Assembly: GCF_036077095.1 (NCBI RefSeq)
Contig: NZ_CP107960.1
Span: forward strand, 6,820,001-6,884,000
Length of the DNA: 64,000 nucleotides
Direction of reading: 5' to 3'
Origin: Streptomyces sp. NBC_00376
Lineage (GTDB): Bacteria; Actinomycetota; Actinomycetes; Streptomycetales; Streptomycetaceae
Shown here: positions 44,273 to 53,113 of the stretch, piece after piece
How positions within the stretch are numbered: position 1 is the first letter of the stretch
How the letters are laid out: the number at the start of each line of letters is the position of its first letter
Position numbers and translations under genes: made by a program
The notes under the pieces: generated by a model
What the model was told of the DNA's origin: nothing
The model's input: only the letters and a program-made list of their open reading frames with translations
Databases searched by the model: none

Positions 44273-44980
44273 ATGGTGGGGCGACCCGCTGTACCCGAAG
44301 TGATCTGGGCGCGCCCCGAGCGTGCGGGCCGGGGCCCCAAGCCCGCGTTCAGCCGTGCGGACATCGCGGCGGCCGCCGTCCGTATCGCCGATGCGGAGGG
44401 CTTCGACGCGGTGTCGATGCGCAAGGTCGCGGCGGAGCTCGGCTGCGGCACGATGTCGCTCTACAACTACGTGCCGCGCAAGGAGGACCTGTACGAGCTG
44501 ATGCTCGACGCGGTCAGCGGGGGGTACGAATATCCCGAGCCGTCCGGCGACTGGCGCGCCGACCTCGTCGCGCTCGCCCACCAGGCCCGCGCGATGATGC
44601 ACCGCCACACCTGGGCGCCCCGGCTGATGTCACCCGTGTACGGATTCAGTCCGAACGCCCTGCGGTACCTGGAGTACGCGCTCAGCTGCCTGGACGGGGT
44701 CGACGCGCGGTTCGGCGAGAAGATGGAACTCATCGCCATGGTCAACGGCGTGGTCACCATCTATGTGGCCAACGAGATCGCCACGGCGGAACGCAGCCGG
44801 TCGCTGCCCTGGTCCGAGGAGCAGGAGCACGCCGCGCGCACCGGCTATCTGATCAGCCAGATCGCGACCGGGAAGTATCCCCGGATGGCGGCGGGGTTCG
44901 CCGAGGACCCCGGGCCGATCGACCTGGAAGGGGTCTTCGACCGGGCGCTCCACCGGGTGCTGGATTCCTTCGGCCGGTAG
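44273..44980 (+). CDS. TetR-family repressor, likely controlling the divergent DrrAB exporter
   Basis: 235 residues. N-terminal extension, then HTH about 26-70: FSRADIAAAAVRIADAEGFDAVSMRKVAAELGCGTMSLYNYVPRKEDLYELMLDAV. The SLYNYV plus the C-terminal GYLISQIATGKYPRMA-type region is the TetR_C_1 group (drug-sensing TetR/TetR-like). GAGGTGA precedes the ATG. Two matching operator-like palindromes flank the divergent exporter start. Likely an inducible resistance switch; inducer unknown. Confidence 0.88.
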   Translation: MVGRPAVPEVIWARPERAGRGPKPAFSRADIAAAAVRIADAEGFDAVSMRKVAAELGCGTMSLYNYVPRKEDLYELMLDAVSGGYEYPEPSGDWRADLVALAHQARAMMHRHTWAPRLMSPVYGFSPNALRYLEYALSCLDGVDARFGEKMELIAMVNGVVTIYVANEIATAERSRSLPWSEEQEHAARTGYLISQIATGKYPRMAAGFAEDPGPIDLEGVFDRALHRVLDSFGR

Positions 44981-44999
44981 TGGCCGGGGCCGGGCCCCC

Positions 45000-46274
45000 T
45001 CACAGCAGTGCGAACTGCCCGTCCGGGCCCTCCTCCTGATGACCGAGCACCGAAGCGGGCCGCCGGGCCGTGGCCGCGACGGGCAGGACGCCCGCCGCCC
45101 TGAGCTCGGCGACCGTGATCGACGGGCCGTCGGCGAGGCCCTCCTGGCGGGGGCGGAGCCCGTCGAGCAGGGCGAGCAGGGTGATCAGCTCCAGCAGCTG
45201 GGAGGTCCACTCCTGGGGCCAGGCGTGCGGCCGGACCGCCTCCAGGCCGTCCGCGCTCTGCGCACCGGCCGCCGACCGCCGCTCGAACCAGAGCTCCAGC
45301 ATCCGGATCCCGCCCACCCGGAACTCCCAGGCCCCGGGCGGTACGGGCGAGATGCGGCCCGTCCCCACCGTGAGCGTCTCGCTGTCCGCGTCGTACGCCA
45401 GCCCGGCCGGTGCGGGCGGAACCGCGGCCCGCACATAGGGCCGCCGCCCGCCCGGCAGCCGTGGCCGCTCCGTGCCGCGGGCCCCTCGCAGGTGCAGCCG
45501 CAGCAGCTCCTGGCCCAGCTCAACTCCGGCGGACCAGCGCGCGGGGTCGGCAGGCAGCGGCACCACGCATCCGGCGGGGGAGTGGCGGGCCGCCGAGAGC
45601 ACCCAGGCAAGCACCGAACGGGCCGTCACCGAGTCCCCGTGGCGGGCGCGCAGCAGGTTCAGCAGCCCGGGGGCCAGATTGGGCTCGTGACCCTCGGGGC
45701 GCCGGAACAGCGGCCGGATCCGGCCGGCCCGGCCCGCGGGGGAGTGGCCGTCCGGCAGCAGCGCCGTCACCGACAGGGCGGGGCCGGTGTCCCGGGGCAC
45801 GTACCCGTGCTCCACGGCGAAGAGCTGGTGCCCGTCGGCGACCCGCCACAACTCGGGGCGGGCGGCATCGATCAGCCGGTGGTCGGGGAGCAGCCACTGC
45901 TCGTCGAACGGGCCGTGCGCGATCCGTACCGGCTCCGGGCACGGCCCCTCCTCGCGGGCGAACCGGCCGGTTCCGGTGGCCTGTCCGGGCAGTGCCGCCA
46001 CCGGGGTCAGCGGGGTACGGGAGCGGGTCGCCCGGAACAGCCGCTCGCGTTCGCCGGCCGGGGCCCGCACCAGCCGTTCCCAGCGAGCCCTGAGCGAGGC
46101 GGCGTCGGGGGCGATCACCCAGGGGCGGCCGGTGCGCAGCGGCCGCACGGACCAGGGCATCAGGTCGTCGAGGAGCGGGGCGTCCGTGTCCCGGGCATCA
46201 CCGGAGCCGCCCGCCGCCCGTGCCGCCACCGTGTCGTCCTCCCCGTCGCCACGTCCGCCCGCCTTCCCGGGCAT
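45000..46274 (-). CDS. Stand-alone protein resembling type ISP restriction enzyme specificity domain
   Basis: 424 residues. After a Gly/Asp-rich start the stretches PFDEQWLLPDHRLIDAARPELWRV, then HQLFAVEHGYVPRDTGPALSVTALLPDGHS and PLFRRPEGHEPNLAPGLL parallel the C-terminal specificity domain of type ISP enzymes (RPFD.RWLYYD, LIDRPR, FPLYLY, PNL). The later AWEFRVGGIRMLELWFERR parallels FRIGGYQVLRKWLK. No helicase, nuclease or methyltransferase motif (no DPPY/NPPF) is present, so by itself it cannot restrict or methylate DNA. It may be a domesticated DNA-binding module or a decayed relic. Coding bias is normal. Confidence 0.6.
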   Translation of the reverse strand: MPGKAGGRGDGEDDTVAARAAGGSGDARDTDAPLLDDLMPWSVRPLRTGRPWVIAPDAASLRARWERLVRAPAGERERLFRATRSRTPLTPVAALPGQATGTGRFAREEGPCPEPVRIAHGPFDEQWLLPDHRLIDAARPELWRVADGHQLFAVEHGYVPRDTGPALSVTALLPDGHSPAGRAGRIRPLFRRPEGHEPNLAPGLLNLLRARHGDSVTARSVLAWVLSAARHSPAGCVVPLPADPARWSAGVELGQELLRLHLRGARGTERPRLPGGRRPYVRAAVPPAPAGLAYDADSETLTVGTGRISPVPPGAWEFRVGGIRMLELWFERRSAAGAQSADGLEAVRPHAWPQEWTSQLLELITLLALLDGLRPRQEGLADGPSITVAELRAAGVLPVAATARRPASVLGHQEEGPDGQFALL

Positions 46275-46319
46275 CGTAACCGCGCCCGTGCGGCAGGTCT
46301 CAGGGACCGCTCGGCCGGT

Positions 46320-47096
46320 TCAGTGCGCCTCCACGGTGACCGAGAAGGAGAACCGGTCGCCCCGGTAGCGGATCTGCGCCACGTCGACCACCTGGCCGCT
46401 CTCGTCGTACGTCACGCCCGTGTAGAACAGGATCGGGCTCAGCAGCGGGACCCGGAGGAGTTCGGCGGTGGCCGGGTCGGCCAGGCGTGCCTCGACGGTG
46501 TCGGTGATGCGCGCGATACGGACGCCGACGCGGTCGCGCAGCACCTTGGTCATCGGCCAGCGTTCGAGATCGGCGACGTCCAGACGGTCCGCGACCTCCG
46601 GACGCACCACGTTCTCCGCCCAGTTGGTGGGTTCGTCGCTGTCCCCGTCGCGGCGCAGCCGGCGGTAGCTGACCAGCTCGGCGCAGTCGGGGAAGTACTC
46701 GGTGAGCTCCCCCGGCACGGGGACCGGGCCGTGGCCGAGCACCGAGGTCCGCTCGCCCGACTGCTGGGCCACGATCGCGTCGATCGAACCCAGCAGCCGG
46801 ACCGGCGACACCCGGCGGGCACGCGGCTCGATGAAGGTGCCGCGCCGCCGGTGCCTGCTGATCAGCCCTTCCGTCTCCAGCTCCTTGAGCGCCTGGCGCA
46901 TCGTCAGGACGCTGACGCCGTAGTGCGCGGCGAGCTGTTCCTCGGTCGGCAGCCGCGCCGATGCGTCCTTGGCGCGACCCAGTATCGAGGCGCGCAGGGA
47001 CTGCGAGACCTGGTACCACAGCGGCAGCTTGCGGTTGAGCACCAGCGAGTCGGGGGCGAAGGCCGGCCCCGGGGAGATCTTGGGCGTCTGAGGCAC
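46320..47096 (-). CDS. GntR/HutC-type regulator
   Basis: 258 residues, GTG start. Winged HTH about 24-90: PLWYQVSQSLRASI, TEEQLAAHYGVSVLTMRQALKELETEGLISRHRRRGTFI. C-terminal UTRA-like effector domain with LGHGPVPVPGELTEYFP, NWAENVVRPEVADRL and FYTGVTYDESGQVVDVAQIRYRGDRFSFSV. Lies 49 bases downstream of hmgA on the same strand, so it is probably co-transcribed and regulates the hmgA promoter, with a homogentisate or tyrosine metabolite as effector (inferred). Confidence 0.85.
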   Translation of the reverse strand: MPQTPKISPGPAFAPDSLVLNRKLPLWYQVSQSLRASILGRAKDASARLPTEEQLAAHYGVSVLTMRQALKELETEGLISRHRRRGTFIEPRARRVSPVRLLGSIDAIVAQQSGERTSVLGHGPVPVPGELTEYFPDCAELVSYRRLRRDGDSDEPTNWAENVVRPEVADRLDVADLERWPMTKVLRDRVGVRIARITDTVEARLADPATAELLRVPLLSPILFYTGVTYDESGQVVDVAQIRYRGDRFSFSVTVEAH

Positions 47097-47145
47097 CTGG
47101 GGCCTTTCGTTCGGACCGGGCCGGGTCGGGGAGCGGTGGTGTCGC

Positions 47146-48474
47146 CTACGGCCTGAAGTTGCGGCTCAGACCCTGCCACACGTCGTCGTAACCGTGCTGA
47201 AGGTGTCCGGCGGTCGCCGCCTGCTCCGTCGCCGTCACCGGCCAGCGGGTCTCGAACATGAAGGCGAGGCCGTCTTCGATCTTCTGCGGCTTCAGCTCCG
47301 CCTCGCTGGCGCGGTCGAAGGTCTCCCGGTCCGGGCCGTGCGCCGACATCATGTTGTGGAGCGAGCCGCCGCCCGGGACGAAGCCGCCCTTGCCTGCCGT
47401 CTTCGCGTCGTACGCGCCCTCGATCAGGCCCATGTACTCGCTCATCACATTGCGGTGGAAGTACGGCGGCCGGAAGGTGTCCTCGCCGACCAGCCAGCGC
47501 GGCGCGAAGACGACGAAGTCGACCCCGGCCAGGCCGGGGGTGTCGGACGGCGACGTCAGCACCGTGAAGATCGACGGGTCGGGGTGGTCGTAGCTGATCG
47601 AGCCGATCACATTGAACCGGCGCAGGTCGTAGACGTACGGGGTGTGGTTGCCGTGCCAGGCGACCACATCGAGGGGCGAGTGGTCGTAGGTCGCCGACCA
47701 GAGGTTCCCGCAGAACTTGTTGATCACCTCCACCGGGCGGTCGTCGTCCTCGTACGCGGCGACCGGGGCGAGGAAGTCCCGGGCGTTCGCCAGGCCGTTG
47801 GCGCCGATCGGGCCGAGGTCGGGGAGGGTGAACGGCTGGCCGTAGTTCTCGCAGACATAGCCGCGGGCGGTGGCGTCGAGCAGCTCCACGCGGAAGCGGA
47901 CGCCGCGCGGGATCAGCGCGACGTGCCCCGGTTCGGCGCGCAGCAGGCCGAGTTCGGTACGGAGCAGCAGGCCGCCGCGCTCGGGGACGATCAGCAGTTC
48001 GCCGTCCGAGTCGCTGAACACCCGGTCCGTCATCGACGAATCGGCGTGGTAGAGATGCACGGCCATGCCGGTGCGCTGAGCCGCGTCGCCGTTTCCGCCC
48101 AGGGTCCACAGGCCCGCCAGGAAGTCCGTCCCGGCCGCGGGCTCGGGGAGCGGGTCCCAGCGCAGCCGGTTGGGGTCGGGCACGGATTCGGTGAACGGGG
48201 CGGTCCGGATCGTTCCGTTGCCGATGCGGACGAACGGGGGATGCGCGGCCGACGGGCGGATCCGGTAGAGCCAGGAACGGCGGTTGTGGGCGCGGGGTTC
48301 GGTGAAGGCCGAGCCGCTCAGCTGCTCCGCGTAGAGCCCGAGGGGCGCCCGCTGGGGGGAGTTGCGGCCGTGTGGCAGTGCCCCCGCCACCGCCTCCGAG
48401 CTGTGCTGATTGCCGAAACCGGCGGAATGCTCCAGTGCCTCCGCCGTCTTCCTCGCCTGCTCGATGCCGCTCAT
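47146..48474 (-). CDS. hmgA: Homogentisate 1,2-dioxygenase
   Basis: 442 residues from the ATG at 48474 with GGGAG upstream. Nearly the full family sequence is recognisable: [45 protein letters not shown]-like [30 protein letters not shown] [18 protein letters not shown]. Fe(II) ligands: His340 and Glu346 in [18 protein letters not shown], third His379 in SAHGPD. Opens the homogentisate ring to maleylacetoacetate in Tyr/Phe degradation; maleylacetoacetate isomerase and fumarylacetoacetase genes are not in the window. Co-transcribed with a GntR gene, with a palindromic operator just upstream. Confidence 0.95.
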   Translation of the reverse strand: MSGIEQARKTAEALEHSAGFGNQHSSEAVAGALPHGRNSPQRAPLGLYAEQLSGSAFTEPRAHNRRSWLYRIRPSAAHPPFVRIGNGTIRTAPFTESVPDPNRLRWDPLPEPAAGTDFLAGLWTLGGNGDAAQRTGMAVHLYHADSSMTDRVFSDSDGELLIVPERGGLLLRTELGLLRAEPGHVALIPRGVRFRVELLDATARGYVCENYGQPFTLPDLGPIGANGLANARDFLAPVAAYEDDDRPVEVINKFCGNLWSATYDHSPLDVVAWHGNHTPYVYDLRRFNVIGSISYDHPDPSIFTVLTSPSDTPGLAGVDFVVFAPRWLVGEDTFRPPYFHRNVMSEYMGLIEGAYDAKTAGKGGFVPGGGSLHNMMSAHGPDRETFDRASEAELKPQKIEDGLAFMFETRWPVTATEQAATAGHLQHGYDDVWQGLSRNFRP

Positions 48475-48494
48475 GTGCGCTCCCGGTGCCGAAG

Positions 48495-48520
48495 GAATCC
48501 TATGGGTAACCGTAGGAATC
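48495..48520 (-). promoter_or_regulatory. Palindromic operator upstream of hmgA
   Basis: Arms GAATCCTATGG and CCGTAGGAATC, 9 of 11 positions symmetric, around GTAA, 21 bases before the hmgA start. Suitable for the GntR-type regulator encoded downstream. Confidence 0.7.
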
Positions 48521-48629
48521 GAAACGGGGTGAGTCAACGGCATTCGTGAGGCACCCGGGTGCCCGGGGGTCCAAATGCGTGGTGCACAGGGGGGTTCCAA
48601 AAGTTGAACAATGCTCTACTCTCCCGCAC

Positions 48630-50783
48630 ATGTCGTGGACACGAAGACTTCTGGTGATCCTGGCGGCCCTCGCCGCCGCCCTCCTCGCGGCCCCGGCCGC
48701 CCAGGCGCACGAGGAACGTCCGGTCACCCTGCCCGACGGCACCGGAAGCGTCCCCGTGTACCGCACCGGCGAGCCCGATCTGCTGGTCTGCAAGACCGAC
48801 CGGGCGGACTTCGAGCGCCGGGTGTCCGGCTTCCCGGACGCGCTGCGGGAGCGGAACCTGAAGCTCTTCGAACGGTGCCGGAAGTCCGGCTACCGCCATC
48901 TGCAGCAGGCCGTCGACGCGGTGGACCGGCCCGGCATGAACATCGCCGTCCTGCCCGGCCTGTACGAGGAGGAGCCCTCGCTGCCCAAGCCGACCGGGGA
49001 GTGCGCCCGGCTGAAGGCGCGCAAGTCCCAGCTCGGCTACCAGATCCTGTCGTACGCCCAGCAGGCGCGGTGCCCGCACAACCAGAACCTGGTGGCCATC
49101 CTCGGCAAGAAGGACCTCCAGATCGAGGGCACCGGCGCCGAGCGCACGGACGTGGTCGTCGACGCCAAGTACCAGAAGCTCAACGCGATCCGCGCGGACG
49201 GCTCCGACGGCGTCTACTTCCGTAACTTCACCGCCCAGCGCACCACCTTCAACTCCCTGTACGTCCTGGCCCAGGACGGCTTCGTCATCGACTCCGTCCT
49301 CACCCGCTGGAACGACGAGTACGGCTTCCTGACCTTCGCCAGCGACCACGGGCTGTACAAGAACTGCGAGTCGTACGGCAACGGCGACTCCGGCATCTAC
49401 CCGGGCAGCGCGTCGAACATCAACGACGGCTACGGCTACGACGTGCCGCGCTACTCCATCGAGATCACCGGCTGCCGCAGCCACCACAACATGGTCGGCT
49501 ACTCCGGCACCGCGGGCGACTCCGTCTACGTCCACGACAACGAGTTCGACCACAACATGGGCGGCGCCTCGATGGACAGCGCCTTCCCCGGCCACCCCGG
49601 ACTGCCGCAGAACCACGCGCGCTTCGAACGCAACCTGATCCACGACAACAACGCCGACTACTACCGCTACGTCGCCGACGGCACCTGCGCCAAACCGCCC
49701 GTGGACCGCGGCTACGAGGAGGGCGTCGTCTGCCCGCAGATCTCCATGCCGCCGGGCTCCGGCATCATCACCGCGGGCGGCAACTGGAACCGGTACGAGA
49801 ACAACTGGATCTACGGGCAGCATCGCGCCGCCTTCGTCCTGACCGCCGTCCCCGCCTACATCCGGGGCGAGGAGGCGCTGTCCAAGCAGGCCGACACCTC
49901 GCACCACAACCGGTACGCGGGCAACCACCTCGGCGTGGACAAGGCGGGCAACTCCCGGCCCAACCGCACCGATGTGTGGTGGGACGGCCAGGGCGAGGGC
50001 AACTGCTGGCAGTCGGACACCGGACCCTCCTCCCCGCGGGCCCTGCCCGCCTGCGGCTCCGAACGCGGCGCCGTGTCCGGACACGCCGACCGGCTCGTCG
50101 GCGAACCGGTCAAGCTCGCCCAACTGCTCGTCTGCGCCGACTACAACGTGCAGGCGCGTCGGCTGCCGGCCGGCTGCGACTGGTACGGGGCGCGGGGCAT
50201 CGAGCGGATCGAGGTACAGATCGCGCTGACGGTCGCGGTGGTGCTCGCGCTGGTCGGCGGGGTGCTGTGGTGGCGCAGGCTGCGCGGCAGCCGGCTCGCC
50301 ACGGTGGCCACGGGGCTCGGTGCGATCGGCCTCGGGCTCGATGTGGCCGGTTCGACGATGGGGCTGTCCGCCTCCTACGTGCCCGCGCTGGCGCTGCTGC
50401 TGACCGGGGTGTGGTGGACCGGGATCGGTCTCGTGCTCCGCAGGGAGCGGCCCTGGCTGGGCTGGACCACGGTGGTGCTGGGTGCGCTCACGCTGCTGGA
50501 CGCCGTGGACAAGGCCGTGTTCATGATCCCGTGGATTCCGCTCAGCCCGGCCTGGGCGCGTGGACTGCTCGGCGTGGTCTGGGTGTTGTGGGCCGTGGTC
50601 GCCGCCGCCCGCCACGGCGAACGGGACACCACTGACGCCCCGGGTTCCCCGGATGCGCCCGATGCCCCGGGTTCCCCGGATGCGTCGGCCGAAGGCGCGG
50701 CCCCGCGTTCCGCGCAGGCATCTGCCCCTGCCCCTGCTCCCGCTCCTGGCCCTGCGCCCGCCCCGGAAGGAGACGCGTCGTGA
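48630..50783 (+). CDS. Right-handed beta-helix surface protein with C-terminal membrane anchor
   Basis: 717 residues from the ATG at 48630. Signal peptide 1-26 (ending AQA). Residues about 75-440 form parallel beta-helix repeats (LQQAVDAVDRPGMNIAVLPGLYEEE; IEGTGAERTDVVVDA; YSIEITGCRSHHNMVGYSG; FERNLIHDNNADYYRYVADG) of the NosD/pectate-lyase-like type. Four membrane helices follow from about residue 530 (VQIALTVAVVLALVGGVLWW, and later LALLLTGVWWTGIGLVL, LLGVVWVLWAVVAAA), then a Pro/Ala/Asp-rich tail with repeats. First gene of a coupled operon (stop overlaps the next start). Likely binds or modifies a polysaccharide or metal site at the surface; unproven. Confidence 0.8.
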   Translation: MSWTRRLLVILAALAAALLAAPAAQAHEERPVTLPDGTGSVPVYRTGEPDLLVCKTDRADFERRVSGFPDALRERNLKLFERCRKSGYRHLQQAVDAVDRPGMNIAVLPGLYEEEPSLPKPTGECARLKARKSQLGYQILSYAQQARCPHNQNLVAILGKKDLQIEGTGAERTDVVVDAKYQKLNAIRADGSDGVYFRNFTAQRTTFNSLYVLAQDGFVIDSVLTRWNDEYGFLTFASDHGLYKNCESYGNGDSGIYPGSASNINDGYGYDVPRYSIEITGCRSHHNMVGYSGTAGDSVYVHDNEFDHNMGGASMDSAFPGHPGLPQNHARFERNLIHDNNADYYRYVADGTCAKPPVDRGYEEGVVCPQISMPPGSGIITAGGNWNRYENNWIYGQHRAAFVLTAVPAYIRGEEALSKQADTSHHNRYAGNHLGVDKAGNSRPNRTDVWWDGQGEGNCWQSDTGPSSPRALPACGSERGAVSGHADRLVGEPVKLAQLLVCADYNVQARRLPAGCDWYGARGIERIEVQIALTVAVVLALVGGVLWWRRLRGSRLATVATGLGAIGLGLDVAGSTMGLSASYVPALALLLTGVWWTGIGLVLRRERPWLGWTTVVLGALTLLDAVDKAVFMIPWIPLSPAWARGLLGVVWVLWAVVAAARHGERDTTDAPGSPDAPDAPGSPDASAEGAAPRSAQASAPAPAPAPGPAPAPEGDAS

Positions 50784-51712
50784 AGCGTTCCCCCAGGCCC
50801 CTTCGGGCCACCCAGCCGGCCCCGGCGGCTCGGCCGACCCCGGCCGCTCGGCCGCGCCGGGCCGCCCGGCCGCGCCGGGCCGCCCGGCCGGTCGCAGCCG
50901 CCGTCACCCTGCTCACCGCGGGCGCACTCGTCCTCGGGGCGAGCGCCTGTGGCGGGCGGGCCACCACCCATCACAAACCCGGCACCAGCCATGAGCAGGC
51001 CGGCGGCAGCGTCGGCAAGCTGCTCGCCGCCGACGACGGCTCCGGCAGCCGGCTTCGCCAGGTCGACGCCGAGGGCGCCCCCTCGGTGGCGGTCGCCGTA
51101 CGGCCGGACTCCGAGGACGGATGGAACGTCCACCTCTCCGTACGGAACTTCAAGTTCACCCCGGACAGCGTGGGCGGCGCCGCACTCCTCGGGCGCGGCC
51201 ACGCCAGGCTGTTCCTCGACGGCCACCCCCTCGCCCGCCTGTACGGCTCCTGGTTCCACCTCCCCGCCTCCCTCGTCCGCGGCGCAGGGAAGGGCGGCAC
51301 CGAACTCACCGCACGGCTCTACGCCGACGACCACACCGCCTGGGCCGTGAACTCCGCCCCCGTCCAGGCCTCCACCCCCCTCTCCCCGGCCAGCGCCTCC
51401 AAAGCGGCCACCGCGCCCGAAGGGAGCGGCTCCGCGACACCCCGGCCCGACACGACACTTGTCGAGATCGTCGTCTCCGACGGAAAGGTCAGCCCCGCCC
51501 CCGGCCGGACCGAGATCAAGAAGGGCCGGACCGTCGAACTCCGGGTGCGCAGCGACCGCGCCGACCGCCTCCACGTCCACGGCTACGACAAGGAGGCCGC
51601 CCTGCCCGCGGGCAGGACCGTCACCCTGACCTTCACCGCCGACCGCAGCGGGCTCTTCGAGGTCGAGACGCATGAGTCCGACCTGCTCCTGACCCAACTC
51701 GTCGTACGGTGA
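50780..51712 (+). CDS. Lipoprotein with C-terminal cupredoxin-like domain
   Basis: 310 residues. N-terminal basic, repeat-bearing stretch then a lipoprotein signal with Cys57 (LGASAC). Middle domain about 95-190 is beta-rich, with VAVAVRPDSEDGWNVHLSVRNFKFTPDSVGG and ARLFLDGHPLARLYGSWFHLP. C-terminal domain about 220-310 looks like a cupredoxin or EfeO-type fold, TEIKKGRTVELRVRSDRADRLHVHGYD, then VTLTFTADRSGLFEVETHESDLLLTQLVV; the HVHGYD and ETHES histidines could bind copper. Overlaps the beta-helix gene and the next gene (ATGA and GTGA), so obligately co-expressed. Confidence 0.75.
   Translation: MKRSPRPLRATQPAPAARPTPAARPRRAARPRRAARPVAAAVTLLTAGALVLGASACGGRATTHHKPGTSHEQAGGSVGKLLAADDGSGSRLRQVDAEGAPSVAVAVRPDSEDGWNVHLSVRNFKFTPDSVGGAALLGRGHARLFLDGHPLARLYGSWFHLPASLVRGAGKGGTELTARLYADDHTAWAVNSAPVQASTPLSPASASKAATAPEGSGSATPRPDTTLVEIVVSDGKVSPAPGRTEIKKGRTVELRVRSDRADRLHVHGYDKEAALPAGRTVTLTFTADRSGLFEVETHESDLLLTQLVVR
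50850..50885 (+). repeat. Two 18-bp direct repeats inside the lipoprotein gene
   Basis: GGCCGCGCCGGGCCGCCC occurs twice in direct succession, encoding the repeated PRRAAR block ahead of the lipoprotein signal. Confidence 0.85.
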
Positions 51713-52992
51713 GCGTCCTCGCCCACGGCATCGGCGCCCAGCACGACCTTCCGCTGTCCCCCTTCTACGCCTTCGCGGGTGCCTTCGCCGCGCTCTTCGT
51801 CTCGTTCCTCGCGCTCGGCCTGCTCTGGTCCGCCTCCCGGTTCCGCGGCGACCGGGCGGGCCGGCCGCTCCCGTCCGCCTTCCAGCGCCTCGCCGACGCC
51901 CGCCCCACCCGTATCGCCCTGCGGGCACTCGGCCTCGCCGCCGCCCTGTACGTCACGCTCCAACTCCTCCTCGGCCCGGACGACCCGGACCGCAACCCGG
52001 GCCCCGGCGCCGTATACGTACTCCTCTGGGTCGGGCTGGTCCCGGCCTCGCTCCTCCTCGGTCCCGTCTGGCGGATGGTCAACCCGCTGCGCACCGTCCA
52101 CCTCCTCGTCTGCCGTGCTCTGGGCCGCGACCCCGCCGCGGGCCGCCCCCTTCCCGTACGGCTCGGTCTGTGGCCCGCCGCCGCCGGGCTCCTCGCCTTC
52201 ACCTGGCTCGAACTCGTCGCCCCCGATCCCGCGTCGGCCACCGCCCTCCTGCTCTTCCTCGCGCTCTACACCGCCGTCCACCTCGCGGGCGCCGCCCGCC
52301 ACGGCGCCGGATGGTTCGACCGGGGGGACGCCTTCGAGGTCTACTCGGGGCTGCTCGCCCGGCTCTCCCCGCTCGGCCGCCGCCCCGCCGACCGCCGCCT
52401 CGTGCTCCGCTCCCCTTTCAACGGGCTCGACGCCACCCCGCAGACCCCCGGGCTCGTAGTCACCGTCTGCGTCATGCTCGGCTCCACCGCCTACGACGGC
52501 TTCTCCGACGCCCCGTCCTGGATCAACACCGTCCAGACCTCACCCCTGGGCCGCACCACCGCCGCCACCCTGGGGCTCCTGGGCGCCGTCGCCCTCGTCG
52601 CCACCCTCTATGCCCTCTGTGCCGGTGCCGTACGGCTGATCTCCGGTCAACTGCCCCACCCCCTCACGGCCTTCGCCCACTCGCTCGTCCCGATCGCCCT
52701 CGGCTATCTGATCGCCCACTACTTCACACTCTTCGTCACCGAAGGTCCACGTACGGTCATGGTGGCATTCGGCACTGACAATCCGTCCCCGCCCGAGTCG
52801 CCCCTGGGCCCCGGCGGTGTCGCCACGCTCCAGGTCGCCGCGATCGTCCTCGGCCACGTACTCGGCGTCATCGCCGCCCACGACCGTTCCGTACGCCTCT
52901 TCCCGTCCGGCCGCGCCGTCGCGGGACAACTCCCGCTGCTGGTCCTGATGATCACGTACACCATCGGCGGGCTGTCACTGCTCATCGCGTGA
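51709..52992 (+). CDS. Polytopic membrane protein of the beta-helix operon
   Basis: 427 residues, GTG start overlapping the previous stop. About ten helices, for example FYAFAGAFAALFVSFLALGLLW, LALGLAAALYVTLQLLLG-like early helices, YVLLWVGLVPASLLLGPVWRMVNPLRT, TALLLFLALYTAVHLAGAA, TAATLGLLGAVALVATLYALCAGAVRLI, FAHSLVPIALGYLIAHYFTLFVTEG and LLVLMITYTIGGLSLLIA. His residues in helices (GYLIAHYFTLF, VLGHVLGVIAAHD) are striking and could bind heme or metal. No family recognised. Function probably tied to the cupredoxin-like lipoprotein and beta-helix protein. Confidence 0.72.
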   Translation: MSVLAHGIGAQHDLPLSPFYAFAGAFAALFVSFLALGLLWSASRFRGDRAGRPLPSAFQRLADARPTRIALRALGLAAALYVTLQLLLGPDDPDRNPGPGAVYVLLWVGLVPASLLLGPVWRMVNPLRTVHLLVCRALGRDPAAGRPLPVRLGLWPAAAGLLAFTWLELVAPDPASATALLLFLALYTAVHLAGAARHGAGWFDRGDAFEVYSGLLARLSPLGRRPADRRLVLRSPFNGLDATPQTPGLVVTVCVMLGSTAYDGFSDAPSWINTVQTSPLGRTTAATLGLLGAVALVATLYALCAGAVRLISGQLPHPLTAFAHSLVPIALGYLIAHYFTLFVTEGPRTVMVAFGTDNPSPPESPLGPGGVATLQVAAIVLGHVLGVIAAHDRSVRLFPSGRAVAGQLPLLVLMITYTIGGLSLLIA

Positions 52993-53074
52993 GGACCACG
53001 CTGCCCGGCGCATGAGGATCACGCCGCTCGTCGCGTGAGAACCAACGTCGCTCATCGTGTGAGAACCACGCCGG
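52986..53074 (+). repeat. Degenerate 23-24-bp tandem repeat
   Basis: Four imperfect units, each beginning CG(C/T)(G/A)TGAGxACCA or similar, at 52986, 53009, 53032 and 53056 (last one partial). The first unit contains the stop codon of the membrane-protein gene. Fills the gap before the TetR gene. Confidence 0.85.
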
Positions 53075-53113
53075 AAACAGGCGGCCACCGCCGCAGAGGA
53101 GACCCACGGCATC

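Noticed and set aside
45000..46274. A complete restriction-modification system
   Set aside because: Only the specificity-like domain is present; no methyltransferase, helicase or nuclease motifs here or next door.
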